Source of the DNA: Puccinia triticina
Taxonomy: Eukaryota; Basidiomycota; Pucciniomycetes; Pucciniales; Pucciniaceae
Reading direction: 5' to 3'
DNA length: 64,000 nucleotides
Assembly: GCF_026914185.1 (NCBI RefSeq)
Contig: NC_070568.1
Span: 3,430,001-3,494,000 of the forward strand
Program-made: the position numbers and the translations under genes
The notes under the pieces: generated by a model
The model's database searches: none
What the model was told of the DNA's origin: nothing
What the model saw: only the letters and a program-made list of their open reading frames with translations
In this document: positions 1 to 10,797 of the stretch, in pieces
Numbering within the stretch: the first letter of the stretch is position 1
Layout: every line of letters begins with the position of its first letter

Positions 1-752
1 TCCAAAATTTACCAAGGAGGTCCTGTTCAGTTTTTGATGAGCCCAACTGATCCTCAGTTCTTTCCAGCTGATACTCAGCTTTGGTACCCAGCTCATTCTC
101 AGCTTTTTTGCCCAGCTCATACTCAGCTTTTTTCACGCAGCTCATTCTCAGAATTGGAATAAAGCCTTTTGACTAGTCCTTGCCCAGTTGATGCTCAGCT
201 TTGTACTAGTCCTGGTGCAGCTAATGCTCAGCTTTGTAGCAGTCCTTGCTCAGCCTTTTCCTAGTCCTGTCCCAGCTGATGCTCAGCTTTGACCCGGGAC
301 TGGGCCAGCTGGCCAGCTGATGCTTAGCTTGCTGAGTATCAGCTGAGCCAGGCCAGAGAAAAAGATGAGAACCAGCTTGGAAAGGACCAGAGCTGAAAAT
401 CAGCTAGGCTAGGGCCAAAGCTGAGCATGAGCTGAGCCACGGCCAACGCTGAGCATCAGCTGTGCCAGGGCCAAAGATGTTCATCAGGTGGCCGGTGCTA
501 AAGCTGAGCATCAGCTGGGCCAGGTAAAAAACTGAGCATCAGCTGAGCCAGGGTAAAAGCTGAACATCAGCTGGGCCAGGGACAAAGCCAAGCATCATCT
601 GGTTTTGTCACATGGAGTGCTTTGATCCTGACACCTGTAATGTGAGCCCTAGATGTGCTGGTGGAGAGGAGCAGCATTGGAGCAGTGTTGGAGCTGAAAA
701 CAAAGCTGTGTTATGTCACTTGCCATCAAGTGACTACTTTTTTTTCCTGGTG
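1..752. mobile_element. CACCAGG-ended non-autonomous DNA element, right part
   Basis: The right end (about 706-752) reads GTCACTTGCCATCAAGTGAC, a T-run, then CCTGGTG. It matches both ends of the complete element at 51121-52435. The interior is a degenerate minisatellite built on CAGCTGATGCTCAGCTTT. The first 300 bases carry it in one orientation; from about 330 it is inverted (AGCTGAGCATCAGCTG), so the interior could fold back on itself. The left end lies outside the window. The three bases after the end are TAT; the other target copy cannot be checked. The CAC..GTG ends and 3-bp duplication of the sister copy suggest a CACTA/CMC-type element. No transposase is seen. Confidence 0.75.
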
Positions 753-1477
753 TATGTTCCTTTTGAAATGTTCTAGCAATGATCCACTGGGGGTATTACT
801 GGCCAAGATGATATCCAAAAATCTAGCCTGAGTTTGTTTGGCGCTAACATTTGGGCTCCTGAGCTGTGAGGTTTGTGTTAGGGTGTTGCAAATGGCTACT
901 TGATGACAAGAGCATGCAAGTTGACCTCAAACATATCATTGACGTATCTCCCCTGTGCCCTTCTTGAATATTCAATCTTTATGTAATCTCACAGGCAAAG
1001 ATATTGGTAATCATTGTTTGTGCCTTTTCAATTCTACAATGTAACATCCAACATGTGTGATACAGTTGTTTTGGATTCATGTCACATTTGCAAATGCAAA
1101 ATATAACATTCCCCCAAAAGCATAGCTACCTCACATGAATGAAACGTGCAGTTAAGTTAATCTTGCATACCCATCTTGTTTGTCTTATGGCTCTTTTCAT
1201 TTTTCAAGGAGCAGAATTTTCCAATATAACACAGCCTTGGAAGAAGTCAAATTCATTGTTCCTGTATGTCACAGTGGAATGGGTTTTGAAGTGGAGCACA
1301 GCAATCTTTTTCACAAGGGCAGGTGATGATGAAATATTTTTGTGGAGTTATGATTGAGTTGATCAGGTGTTCCACACAAATTGAACTGGATTCACTGGTC
1401 AAATGTAGTTGATTAATGTCTCAATTTATAATCAGTTTACCTCAATTTACCCACAGGAAATCAAAGAGTTCTACATA
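753..1477. other. Intergenic, no gene recognised
   Basis: AT-rich sequence between two transposons. A 72-codon open frame at 1139-1357 has no recognisable motif, no homologue elsewhere in the window and no clear gene context, so it is not called. Confidence 0.5.
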
Positions 1478-1485
1478 AAATTGTA

Positions 1486-1980
1486 GGGGGTTGAGAAATT
1501 GACTCCCATAAATTACAAAATCAACTCCCAAATGGAGTTTACGGCGTGCAGACTGCTTCAAGACGTCTCCCCCGGGTCCTCATGACCATATTTTGACCCA
1601 GGGGCGTTTTGGGAGTTGGAATTGTGATTCTGCAATCCCAAACGGGAGTTGGGATTTTAATTTTACAAAAAATTCCACAAAATAAATAAATATTTATATC
1701 TCCTCACTGGAGCACCCAAACATTCTACGGTGCTCCAAACGGCCCCAAAATTTTACTGCTATAAGAATACATATTTTGAGCTTCACAGAATAAGCACATC
1801 TCAGGGACACCTTGTGTAGACAGGGGCTGATTTGGCGGATTTCCTACAAAGGCAATCCACCAAATCCTTAGCTACAGTGCTCCAAACACCCCCAGATTTT
1901 TTCGGCCATATGAATACACTCTCTTGAAAATATGTTGAACCCCAAGGAGGTATTACACATCAGGAACACCTTCTATAAAG
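1486..1980 (+). repeat. Left long terminal inverted repeat of the hAT-like element
   Basis: Reverse complement of about 4117-4746, apart from one fewer internal unit of about 157 bp. Each unit carries the order gene-free GTGCTCC, CCCCCAGATTTTTT, ATGAATACACTCTC, CCCCAAGGAGG. The inner boundary is approximate. Confidence 0.75.
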
Positions 1981-2113
1981 CACTTTCCTGTCTGCTGGCT
2001 ACTATGGCAGAGCCACCGTGACATAAAATAATAAAATAACAATAGAAAAAGCAGTGTTACATATGAGAGAGAAATTATTACTCTCACATCTGTAAAACAC
2101 ACAAAAAAATTAA

Positions 2114-2273
2114 GGCCCCGTTTGGCTGCCGCGTCATGCGTGATAAATGTGCAAATTTATCACGCATGACCCAAAGTTGGCCCCCCATCTCCACCAAAAA
2201 CTTTGACCCCCCGGGGGTTGTGCGTGATAAATAAGCCCATTTATCACGTATGACGCGGCAGCCAAACGGGGCC
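2114..2273. mobile_element. GGCCCCGTTTGG MITE, copy 1
   Basis: 160-bp element with terminal inverted repeats starting GGCCCCGTTTGGCTGCCGCG and ending CGCGGCAGCCAAACGGGGCC. It is flanked by TAA on both sides (2111-2113 and 2274-2276), a 3-bp target duplication. Subterminal GTGATAAAT/ATTTATCAC repeats form a second inverted layer. It lies inside the hAT-like element, so it is the younger of the two. Two relatives lie at 7260 and 16686. Confidence 0.85.
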
Positions 2274-4116
2274 TAATATATATACAAAAATACATAATTA
2301 CTTAGCCTTGTGTAATTAATAAGTAAAATATTATAGTAAATTCTGACTCTACGGGTAAAATTGTTATGTTTTAGGTGTATACTTTCTATTAGCATATTGT
2401 TGGTAGTGATGCTTCTATTGTGTTTTCTGTCTTACTCTAAAAGACTCCTCCCTGGGATGCCGGTGAACCTTCTTTTCCTCACTCTCTTTGCTTGTTTCTC
2501 ACCAACGTCCCAGGTAAGCTCTATTGTTCTACTCTCATCTCTTTCTTCTTTCTTTTCTCTCTGATAGATCGAAATTCAAACTCTCTTTGCTTGTTTCTCA
2601 CCGACATCCCAGGCCAGAGCATTAGAAAAATAACCTAGGGTACCTCACTTACATGTACCCCTGTATGTTATCCCTTCCTTGTGTAAACTAACTTTGAAGT
2701 CAACAGGTGCACCACGTCCCATATGAATGCACCTGTATGCTTATATACCTAAGTACATATGTTTATACCCATTTTCTGTGACAAAACTGAGGTGTTGAGT
2801 ACAGTTTAGAAGATGGCTTTATTTGTTGTGTGGTGCATCCAAGCCCGCGTGCTCTGTTGCCTGGAGCTCAAGCCCGCGCACATGTTGTACATATATGCAT
2901 AATGCATAAACAAGCCGTCAACCAAAGCGGGCTGCCAGTAAGTAAGAATGGGCCATAATACACCTCACTAGGGATATTACATGTGTTACATGTACTATAC
3001 ACATGTAATTAACTATTAATAGAGATGCAATTACCGCTTCATTCAATATAAATCACTTACACGTAAATATGGACTAGAAGAACACATGTAGCGTGGGAAG
3101 GAGAGGCTAGAAAGTGCCCTAGCTTCCCCCTAAAGCCTCACTACATGTAAATTGCAACTGTAGTAAAGGAGTAGAAGGGGTCAAATGAACTGGAGCATTC
3201 AATAAGCGCCTCCAGAACATGTATAAAGCACTGCTTACACTTTTACAAGTGCACAGAAGCTGGTTCTACATAGTACATTCTGTGGCGCATTTCCACGGAA
3301 ATAAGTGTCACAGAACCCCCAAACCAGCCTTTATGACGTGGTAAAGCACATGTAAAAACACACAGAACCTCTGTAAATGGTCCTTGGTAACCCTTGTATC
3401 CAAGCCCCAAGGTTCCACAACCAACAGCGCCTTCTTGCGCAGCCAAATTGCCTCAGAATGCGCCCACAAGTGTCCCCCTGTCCCCTGGGCGCCCCTGGAG
3501 GCCTGCCTAGGCTATAAAAAGGGCCCTTTCTCCGCCCAAAAGGGGATTCCCCAGCTTTACATTACCTTTTAGAACTTTACCTGCCTTCAACAGCCTCAAC
3601 AGCCTGTGATTTGCCAGGTAAAAACCTACTTTAGTGATCTTTAGCCCTAATTTTCCGCCCTGAAGCTGTACAGCGACCACCCTGCCTTCAAGATTACCCT
3701 TTCTGAGCGCCTCCAACTGCCCAAATTCATGCCTGAAGAACCTCAAGTGACTCCTGGGTCTTATACTAGTAAGTTTAAGCCCCTTCTCTTGAGATTCTCT
3801 ACTATTTCTTGCTGGGATTTAAAACACACCTGTTTGCAGGCCCCATTTTTTACTTTTGAGGGATTAAAAACCCCAAATTTAATCAGGCCCCTCTTAAAAT
3901 TAATTCTATCAATTACATTAATCTAATTGGCCCTTTTTGCCATATTTTCTACACCATAATTCCCAACATTTACGTTGGGATTATCCCTTGTAACTTTGTC
4001 TTGTATTTTTTTACACTCTAATATCTTGCTTTGCACCATGTGTAGCTAGAAGTCTACTATCCTTGGCATCACGCAGGCTGACATTTCCTTAGTAGGAAAT
4101 CAAATTAGCCCCCAGC
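2274..4116. other. Interior of the hAT-like element, no transposase seen
   Basis: No open frame above about 80 codons and no recognisable domain. The stretch 3300-3900 has promoter-like and intron-like features (a TATA box at 3513; GTAAAA at about 3617; TTTGCAG at about 3834), so a captured gene start or a decayed LTR is possible. I cannot identify either. Confidence 0.4.
3513..3520 (+). promoter_or_regulatory. Possible TATA box
   Basis: TATAAAAA in a GC-rich setting (CTAGGCTATAAAAAGGGCCC), followed after about 200 bases by an ATG at 3729 that opens only a 65-codon frame. The match alone is weak evidence. Confidence 0.25.
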
Positions 4117-4746
4117 TTATAGAAGGCGTTCCTGATGTGTAATACCTCCTTGGGGCTCAACATGTTTTTTAGAGAGTGTATTAATACGGCAGAAAAAATA
4201 TGGGGGTGTTTGGAGCACTGCGGCTAAGGATTCTGCAGATTGCCTTTGTAGGAAATCCGCCAAATCAGCCCCTGGATACAGGTGTTACTGATTTGTAATC
4301 CCTCCTTGGGGCTCAACACACTTTAAAGAGAGTGTATTCATGTGGAAGAAAAAATCTGGGGGTGTTCAGAGCACCGTAGCTGAGGATTTGGCGGATTGAC
4401 TTCCAAATTAACACCCCTGTTCCACAAGGCCTTCCTGATGGTTTCTACTGCTGTAAATCTCAACATATTTTCTAGACAGTGTATCTAGATGGCTGTAAGA
4501 TTTTGGGAGTGTTTGGGTGCTCCAGTGAGGAGATATAAATATTTATCTATTTTGTGGAATTTTTTGTAAAATTAAAATCCCAACTCCCGTTTGGGATTGC
4601 AAAATCACAATTCCAACTCCCAAAACGCCCCTGGGTCAAAATATGGTCATGAGGACCCGGGGGAGATGTCTTGAAGCGGTCCGTGCAACGCAAACTCCAT
4701 TTGGGAGTCAATTTTGTAATTTATGGGAGTCAATTTCTCAACCCCC
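4117..4746 (-). repeat. Right long terminal inverted repeat of the hAT-like element
   Basis: Reverse complement of 1486-1980, with three internal units of about 157 bp against about two on the left. The unequal unit number shows that units have been gained or lost since insertion. Confidence 0.75.
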
Positions 4747-4993
4747 AAATTGTATCAGATCCCAATTGTATTATGGCTGAGTTGAGACCCAATACAACCT
4801 CATTTTTTAACCTTACTGATGCATCAGTTGTGAATCACATCTGAATGAGGTTCGAATCATGTCTGACTCACTTATGACCAAGTTTGTAATCATGTAGGGA
4901 TAAGTTACTATTCCCATCAGGTTCACATCCCACCAAAACTCACATAAAATTCAGCTGTGGCACTCCCTGGGGAGTGGGAACATATCTCCTCTG

Positions 4994-6309
4994 GTGAATT
5001 GGTTGAACCCTTTTGCCACACAACAAGCACAAAACTTCTCTGTCAATCCATCCAGCCATCTTTTCAGCAGTCCCACCAACCAAGTTCACTCCTCTTGCGA
5101 ATATGAGGTGCGCATCAACTGTCTAGAGGAGAAGGTGCAACTCCTGCTGGCTAGGATTGATTCTTGCCAGCTCCCCTTGGCCTTGTCTGGTACATTCCAG
5201 TACTTTATTGAGAAAGGGCTTGTGCCTCTTTTATCTGCAACAACGGCAGAGTCCCTGGAATCCAACTGTTGGGTCTGGGGGCTTAAACGGGGGTCTCAGA
5301 CTTGCCCAATCACCCCACTCCCGCCCTCTCCTCCATCATGCCCATCAGCCATCACCAGCAGTAACACCAGTTGCTGGCAAACAAGTCCCAGCATCTTTAC
5401 CTTGTCCAATGGCCGCCGGCGTCCATACATCCTGGTTCTGAGTGACAAGCCAGCAGCAGGCCGCACTGATTCCCCAAATCCTATCCCGGCCGGCGCATCC
5501 AAGCCCTTTCCCAAGCCGCTGAGCTCAGCCCCTCCTTCACCACCACCTCCGCCCTATCCCTCCTTCAAACCAACAGGATCGCGGCACCCCTTGCCGACCT
5601 TCCCTCCTCCGGCCCCAGGGCCCTCCGCCCAAACCCTTGTGCCTCAGCAGGCGTCAACTCCGCACTTGCAAACCTCACCCACCCGCAGCAGCCTTTGACT
5701 GAGCCCGCTCCATTCCAGCTCAGGCGACTCACCATCCCCTCCACCGTCATCATCTCTATCGCCACAATTGGCCTGCCCACCTCCTCCAAAAGCGAGTATG
5801 CACAGCCAACCCCGGCCTTGCCTTTCTCATACAACCGTGTCCCCCAGCTCTGGAACTATCCAGCTCAAACCTTCCTCTCCGCCTCACTCTTCCTGCTCTG
5901 GAACAACATTGCTGGCCCTCCTGTGCACCGCGCCCCACATTGATGACTGGCCAGTGCCCCACTTGTTGCCTCCCTTGCCATTGTTGCTCCCCGCCCTGTC
6001 ATCCACCCCGCTTCACCCAACGGATAACCCTGCTCACATAGACATAGTGAATGTAGGAAGCATGGCCGTAATGGAGGAAAACAGCATCCGGGATTTTCCG
6101 CAACAAACCGGCTAGACCATGACAATGTATTCATCAAATACCTCAACCATCTTCTAGAGCATGAGGCTGATTTGGATCAAATGGATGAAGACCCACCTAC
6201 ACCTTGTGTCACAGCCTTGCCCACCCATCCAACTACCAACACCACCACCTCCCTGAAGAAAAGGAAGAAAAAAAAGAAGAAATGTGCTATTGTCAAGACA
6301 GTGCCCTAA
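4994..6309 (+). pseudogene. Broken Pro/Ser-rich ORF upstream of a Ty3-type LTR
   Basis: One frame runs from the ATG at 4994 to about 6020, broken by an in-frame TGA at 5696-5698. A second frame (about 6027-6309) carries what looks like the true C-terminus, so at least one frameshift separates them. The N-terminus has a short heptad-like stretch (CEYEVRINCLEEKVQLLLAR, about residues 35-56). The middle is rich in Pro and Ser. The C-terminus ends in a run of Lys/Arg (KKRKKKKKK) just before the stop. It lies directly upstream of a polypurine tract and LTR, which suggests the internal region of a non-autonomous LTR retrotransposon. No CCHC knuckle or pol domain is seen, and the protein family is not recognised. 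Confidence 0.45.
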
Positions 6310-6488
6310 TCCTCTATCTCAACCACTCCTCCAACACCCCCGGTATCCCCAAAGCCACAACTGGACTCCAGCCCTGTGCAACCCAATCTAACCCTGCACC
6401 TCCTCCCCTCCTTTTACTTCTATCCACCACCATCGCCCCACAAGTTCCTCGTAAACAGTTTTGCTGCTGCCCCTTCTCTCTTCTTATA

Positions 6489-6510
6489 GGGGGGGGGGGG
6501 GGGGGGAGAA
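6489..6510 (+). other. Polypurine tract of an LTR retrotransposon
   Basis: A run of 18 G followed by AGAA abuts the TGTGGAG start of the LTR, the expected place for the plus-strand primer. Confidence 0.6.
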
Positions 6511-6872
6511 TGTGGAGCCCCGCATGTCTTGCAGGTTTCACAAGGTGACATCCCATCTATCACATGACCTCTACATAAGTACAGCTCCTCCCCTGTCCTC
6601 CTAGCTTGGCAGAGACCTCCAGACCCCTTTGACATCTCTCTGCCGTGCTAGGTAAGTTTCCCTTCTTCCTTGTTTCTCCTTCTTCCCTCATCCTCAAGTT
6701 CTTGTATGTAGACTAACACAGAGACCTCTGGACCCCTTTGACATCTCTCTGCCATGCTATTCATTGCAATAAAGCCCCCCAAGGACGCTGGTTCTAGACG
6801 TCTCAGGCCTTTGAGCCTTGTTCCCCAGTACCTCTCTGCCTTTGAACAGTGAAGGGTCTCCCAACCCTTACA
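6511..6872 (+). repeat. Ty3-type 3' LTR
   Basis: 362 bp starting TGTGGAGCCCC and ending AACCCTTACA, close in its ends to the solo LTR at 17519. It has an AATAAA signal near 6766 and an internal duplication of about 40 bp (GACCCCTTTGACATCTCTCTG at about 6622 and 6732). An internal GTAAGT at about 6651 could be a splice donor. The upstream polypurine tract makes this a 3' LTR. No matching 5' LTR is found upstream, so the element is 5'-truncated. Confidence 0.65.
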
Positions 6873-7259
6873 TATAACTTATGTCCTAAAGTAGAAATCA
6901 ATTGAAACTGTTTTAAAATGAAAATATGTTCCATGCGCCAATGACTAGAAACCGCAAGTGATGCACGCAAGGAAGACTACTATGGTCACTGAGGTTTTGT
7001 TGATGAATACCCATTGTGTGAGGTGAGAATATGCTTGGTGTTTGAATGTGTTACACATTCCACGGTTTAAAAAACGCACAAACAGATGTAAGGGAGAGCA
7101 TTGGAGAGACTTCATTTCAAAAATCAACAGAAAGATGTCAATTTTTAATCTTAAGGGCATCAGGGTAAGATCAATTACTTATAAACATTTGTGGCTAGGA
7201 ACAACAGTTGAGTACAGGCTTGGTATCTGGGAAGCTGAATTTGAGATATAAAAGACCAA
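6873..7259. other. Intergenic, no gene recognised
   Basis: AT-rich, with only short open frames without motifs. Confidence 0.5.
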
Positions 7260-7420
7260 GGCCCCGTTTGGCTGCTGCGTTATACGTCATAAATGGTCAA
7301 ATTTATGACGCGCAACCCCCGGGGGTTTCAACGTTTTGGTGGCAACGGGGGGCAAACTTTGGGTTGCGGCGTCATAAATTCAACCATTTATGATGTATAA
7401 CGCGGCAGCCAAACGGGGCC
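7260..7420. mobile_element. GGCCCCGTTTGG MITE, copy 2
   Basis: 161 bp with the same terminal and subterminal inverted repeats as 2114-2273. It is flanked by CAA on both sides (7257-7259 and 7421-7423). Confidence 0.85.
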
Positions 7421-7583
7421 CAAATCACAAAAGGAATAAAAGACGAGAAGAACAGTTTGAGTGGGAGGAGGCCAGAAAGCAATAAACTTCAGCTTATGTG
7501 CTGATGTATGTGTACAAGTTTAAAAAAATCAACTGTCTTCTATATGACCGGAGGCATGGGGAATATGGTGTTGCAAGCGCGTC

Positions 7584-7641
7584 TGGGCACATATCCAACT
7601 CCCGCTTGGCCGAATGCCTCTGGAGGTTGGGTATGTGCCCA
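7584..7641. repeat. Hairpin-forming inverted repeat
   Basis: Arms TGGGCACATATCCAAC and GTTGGGTATGTGCCCA differ at one position and enclose about 26 bases. Further short inverted sequences follow up to about 7850, with repeated GTTAC/GTAAC. This may be a decayed small DNA element; no ends were found. Confidence 0.5.
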
Positions 7642-7899
7642 GCAGGATTGATCGGGCAGCTTGCGCGGGGGGCAGAGCTTGGCACACAGCCAAGTCCCGC
7701 TTGGCGGAGATCAAGCTCTGGGCTGATGGCAACACACCGGCAACGGCGGGTAGTTACAGTATGGTTATTGGTAACGTGCCAATATCGTAATGGTTTTTCT
7801 CTTGTTAGCGTTACCGTTAACCGTAACGGAAGGGCGTTACGATATCACACACCCAGGAGGTTTGAAATTAGACATGTGTTGTGGTGCTCCATTCCAAAC

Positions 7900-8835
7900 C
7901 ATAAGTAGTATTTTATTGCTTTTCTTTACATACATTCATCATTACATTTCCCATTTCCCCCATAACCCTTCACAAATACTTCATTATTATTGCATATTCA
8001 GATTCTACGCCAAATTTCACCTATAGTCACTCATACATAGTACCCCCTTATCTTCAATGGATCAATAGTTATAGAGGATATAAGACTTACAGAAACCTTA
8101 CAGTCTTCATTACTTACAATACTCATTTCATTAGTAACTTAGTTGAATCATTACATCCCATTCTTTTTACATATTTATTCTCACATACTAAACCCTTTAC
8201 ATACATTTCTCATTATGTACTATGCCTATTGTACACATTACATCATTGGATCTGTGCTTACCTCTTTCAGTAGTGCTCATCATTACAAGTAGTTACTATG
8301 TTCTCATCACTCTTCCCCATTAGTACATTCTTTTATTCCCATAACCAGCATTCCCCTTTCAGCATTGCTCATCATTACATACTGTTACTATGTTCACATC
8401 ACTCTTCCTCATTTGTACAACCTTCATTCTCATAGCCAGAACTCCTTATTGTCTGTGCTCATCCTTCCTTCATATAAGAACTGTCTTTCCCCCCTCACTT
8501 GTACCTTATGCAGAATTTATAGATAATTTTAGATACAGAAATTATAAGTGCCCATTCTCATCAACCCCTTGCCATTAAACCTTGCCATTGCATTCCCCAC
8601 TCTCATCACTCCTCCAACTCTCTTACCCTCAGTAGTCAGTAGTTAAAGCTCATAGTACTAGCTCCTAAGATCAAGCAGAAATCAGCCACACCTTTTTCTT
8701 CTTTTTCTTAGTGTTACTCTCATCCCCTCAGCATTAGTCAGGAAGGCAGCCTCATCAGCACCCTTGCATAGCTTACATTAGTACTAGTGTTGCTATCCAT
8801 TTCCCTTCCAAGCTCTATTCTCCCCCTTGAGTAGT
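7900..8835. other. Pyrimidine-rich non-coding stretch with an 88-bp duplication
   Basis: Low-complexity T/C/A sequence, rich in CATTAC and CATCAC. A unit of about 88 bp beginning TGCTCATCATTACA is repeated in tandem at about 8274 and 8364. It may be the promoter and leader of the gene that follows. No ORF is supported. Confidence 0.45.
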
Positions 8836-9652
8836 TCCACACCGACAGCAAAGACGTCCCCCCGCCCCCGAAACCGCGCCCCCACAGACCCGTAATCCAA
8901 GGACGGGCCGCTCCGGCTCAAGAGTCAGTTTAGCTCAAACAACCATCAGTGCAGCAGCTGGTATGTGGGTTCTCTAATTCACTCCGACAATTTGCTCATT
9001 ATTTTTCTGACATGTCTTCTCAGCCCAACCTGAGCAGGTTGCACCTACTTCTGCGCCGCCGCAACCGACCCAAGACTATCAAATTGTCACTCGCTCGAGG
9101 GGGTCGCTGGTCCCGTTGTACGAAGCTATCCAGCTCCCTCCTTCCACCCGCCCCCGTCGGAGTCGTCCTTGCCAGTCTCGCAGCCCACCCCCTGCTAGCC
9201 CGCCTGGAAGCCCTCCAGCCCACCTGCGTCTTCCTTGCAACACCGGTCATACCCGCCCTGTCAGTCCGGCTGGAAGTCCTCCTGCTCAGCCGCGTGGGGT
9301 TCGTCGTCCTCGCAACACCGATAATGCCCGCCCTACCAGCCCGCCGGAAGGCCCTCCAGCCCACCCGCTCCGTCCTCGCAACACCGGTAACGCCCGCCCT
9401 GCCAGCCCGCCGGGAAGCCCTCCAGCCCACCCGCGCTGTCCTCGCAACACTGGTAATGCCCGCCCTGCCAGCCCGCCGGGAAGCCCTCCAGCCCACCCGC
9501 GCCGTCCTCGCAACACCGGTAACGCCCGCCGGGAAGCCCTCCAGCCCACCCGCGCCGTCCTCGCAACACCGGTAACGCCCGCCGGGAAGCCCTCCAGACC
9601 ACCCGCGTCGTGTTCGCAGTCCCCGTCACTCTCCCAGCCATTGCCATGGTGA
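8836..9652 (+). pseudogene. 5' exons of a repeat-rich gene (Pro/Arg repeat)
   Basis: An open frame with no ATG (about 8836-8960) joins across a good intron (8961-9023: GTATGT..TTCTCAG, with CTGAC near its end) to a second open stretch in the matching phase. The exon starts with a Gln/Pro-rich segment, then TRSRGSLVPLYEAIQLPPS. It then carries a 22-residue (66-bp) tandem repeat, PASPPGSPPAHPR.PRNTGNAR, about five times up to roughly 9590. The frame closes at 9650-9652. The start codon must lie in an upstream exon I cannot place. A second frame is also open because the repeat is a multiple of three. The exon chain with 9654-13620 is inferred from order and style. Function unknown. Confidence 0.45.
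8961..9023 (+). other. Spliceosomal intron
   Basis: 63 nt, GTATGT donor, TTCTCAG acceptor, CTGAC branch-like motif about 14 nt upstream of the acceptor. It keeps the frame open on both sides. Confidence 0.6.
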
Positions 9653-9653
9653 C

Positions 9654-10185
9654 ATGGCTAGAAGCTCCCTAGCTCACCCAGAAGAAGCAGAACCAGGTCC
9701 CCGCCAGGACTCCTCCGACGAATCCGAGGGCAAAACTCTGATGAGAATTGCGTCTGGCGATTTTGACACCGGCCCATCGACCCCGCTTACCTCCTCCATT
9801 GACTTGACCAACGCGGGTGTCAATCTCAACCGCCAGTCATCGACCCCTGCACCCAACAATATCAAGAACTGGGTTGGCATTTGCGCAGCCCCAGACCTAG
9901 GCCCCCTGAAGGCTGGGAAAGGCCCCCAAGCCTTACCTTTAAACCAATAAACGAAGATTCCCGAATCGTCCTCCAAGACAGAGCCTAAAAACACGCTGGA
10001 ATCCACGCCACCTAGTGGGCTCCCCACACCAATAAAGCCATCCCAAGTTTCAGAAGCAGCACCACACACCCCTCTTATCAATTTCAATAGTCACATTGAA
10101 GGAGACGACGATGACCCGTTTATTCAGAGTGCCATTTACCAGTTGCTGAGCACCCTTGAATGGCCTCAGAGTGCTCAACATATGG
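9654..10185 (+). pseudogene. Middle exon of the repeat-rich gene, with a stop
   Basis: Open from the ATG at 9654 except for one in-frame TAA at 9948-9950. After that the same frame continues with ordinary-looking coding sequence (for example GDDDDPFIQSAIYQLLSTLE) to a GTCAGT donor at 10186. The composition is Ser/Pro/Thr with acidic patches and no recognisable domain. How the upstream frame connects at 9652 is not resolved. Either the exon is decayed or a small intron spans the stop. Confidence 0.45.
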
Positions 10186-10263
10186 GTCAGTAAATTGTAG
10201 CCCAATTCCCATGGCCTCATCTTCTCAACCACTTAATAACCCATCTTTCGATTCCTTTTCCAG
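10186..10263 (+). other. Probable intron
   Basis: 78 nt, GTCAGT to TTCCAG. Splicing joins the frame of 9654-10185 to an exon that is repeated further downstream, which supports it. Confidence 0.5.
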
Positions 10264-10797
10264 AACCTACATTCCAGACGTGCGCGGATCCGTTTTTTCC
10301 AACAGATTACCTGCGTTCTGCGCAAGACGCTGATCCTTTACCTGGTCATTGAGCGATTGTGCCAACCAACTTTGGTGCCAGCACCTCGGCCGGTAAGTTC
10401 AGCTCTTTCCCCACTTCTCTGGTTCCAAATTAACTGTTGTTCCACTTTAGCGTTTCACGTCACCACTATTGCAGAACGCCCAACCAGCAGGCCGCCCATG
10501 CTTTCTGCGCAAGACGCCAATCCCTTACCTGTTCATCGAGCAATCTTGCCTATCAACTTTGGTGCCAGCACCTTGGCCGGTGAGTTCAGTACTTTCCCCC
10601 CTCATTTCTCAGTTCCAAAGTTAATAATTGTTTCACGCCTCCACTACTGCAGAACGCGCAACCAGAATCCCGCTCAAGGTATCAGCCCCAACATTTGGTC
10701 AAGCAGCCTCACAGGTTACCAGTCACCAGTTCAATTTTTGCCCGGTAGCACTTCGCTTTCCCGACCCGATGAACCTTGCCATGGCCGCAAAAGATGA
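10264..10797 (+). pseudogene. Tandemly duplicated exon-intron unit of the repeat-rich gene
   Basis: Two copies of one exon plus its intron lie side by side. Copy 1 (10264 to about 10391) encodes LRSAQDADPLPGH-stop-AIVPTNFGASTSA. Copy 2 (about 10475-10580) encodes MLSAQDANPLPVHRAILPIN and then FGASTLA. Both are followed by matching introns (GTAAGTTCAG.. and GTGAGTTCAG.., ending in TATTGCAG and TACTGCAG). In copy 1 the Arg codon CGA of copy 2 is TGA. A third exon starts after the second intron (ERATRIPLKV...). The join to the long repeat frame that opens at 10798 needs a frame change or an intron I cannot fix. TGA at 10795-10797 closes the frame used by the long repeat ORF. Confidence 0.5.

Larger units (their letters stand above)
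1486..4746. mobile_element. hAT-like foldback element with 8-bp target duplication
   Basis: The element begins GGGGGTTGAGAAATTGACTC and ends with its reverse complement. It is bounded on both sides by AAATTGTA (1478-1485 and 4747-4754). An 8-bp duplication is the signature of the hAT superfamily. The inverted ends are unusually long: 1486 to about 1980 and about 4117-4746. They are built from repeated units of about 157 bp (GGAGCAC..., TTTGGCGGATT, CCCCAAGGAGG), two or so on the left and three on the right. No transposase ORF is visible inside, so it is probably non-autonomous. A MITE is nested at 2114-2273. Confidence 0.8.

Noticed and set aside
7740..7860. GTTACCGTTAACCGTAAC and repeated GTTAC/GTAAC words
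   Set aside because: Near-palindromic but without clear element ends or target duplication.
9020..9647. Overlapping frames on both strands over the 66-bp repeat
   Set aside because: Same cause. The plus frame continued across the 8961-9023 intron was preferred.
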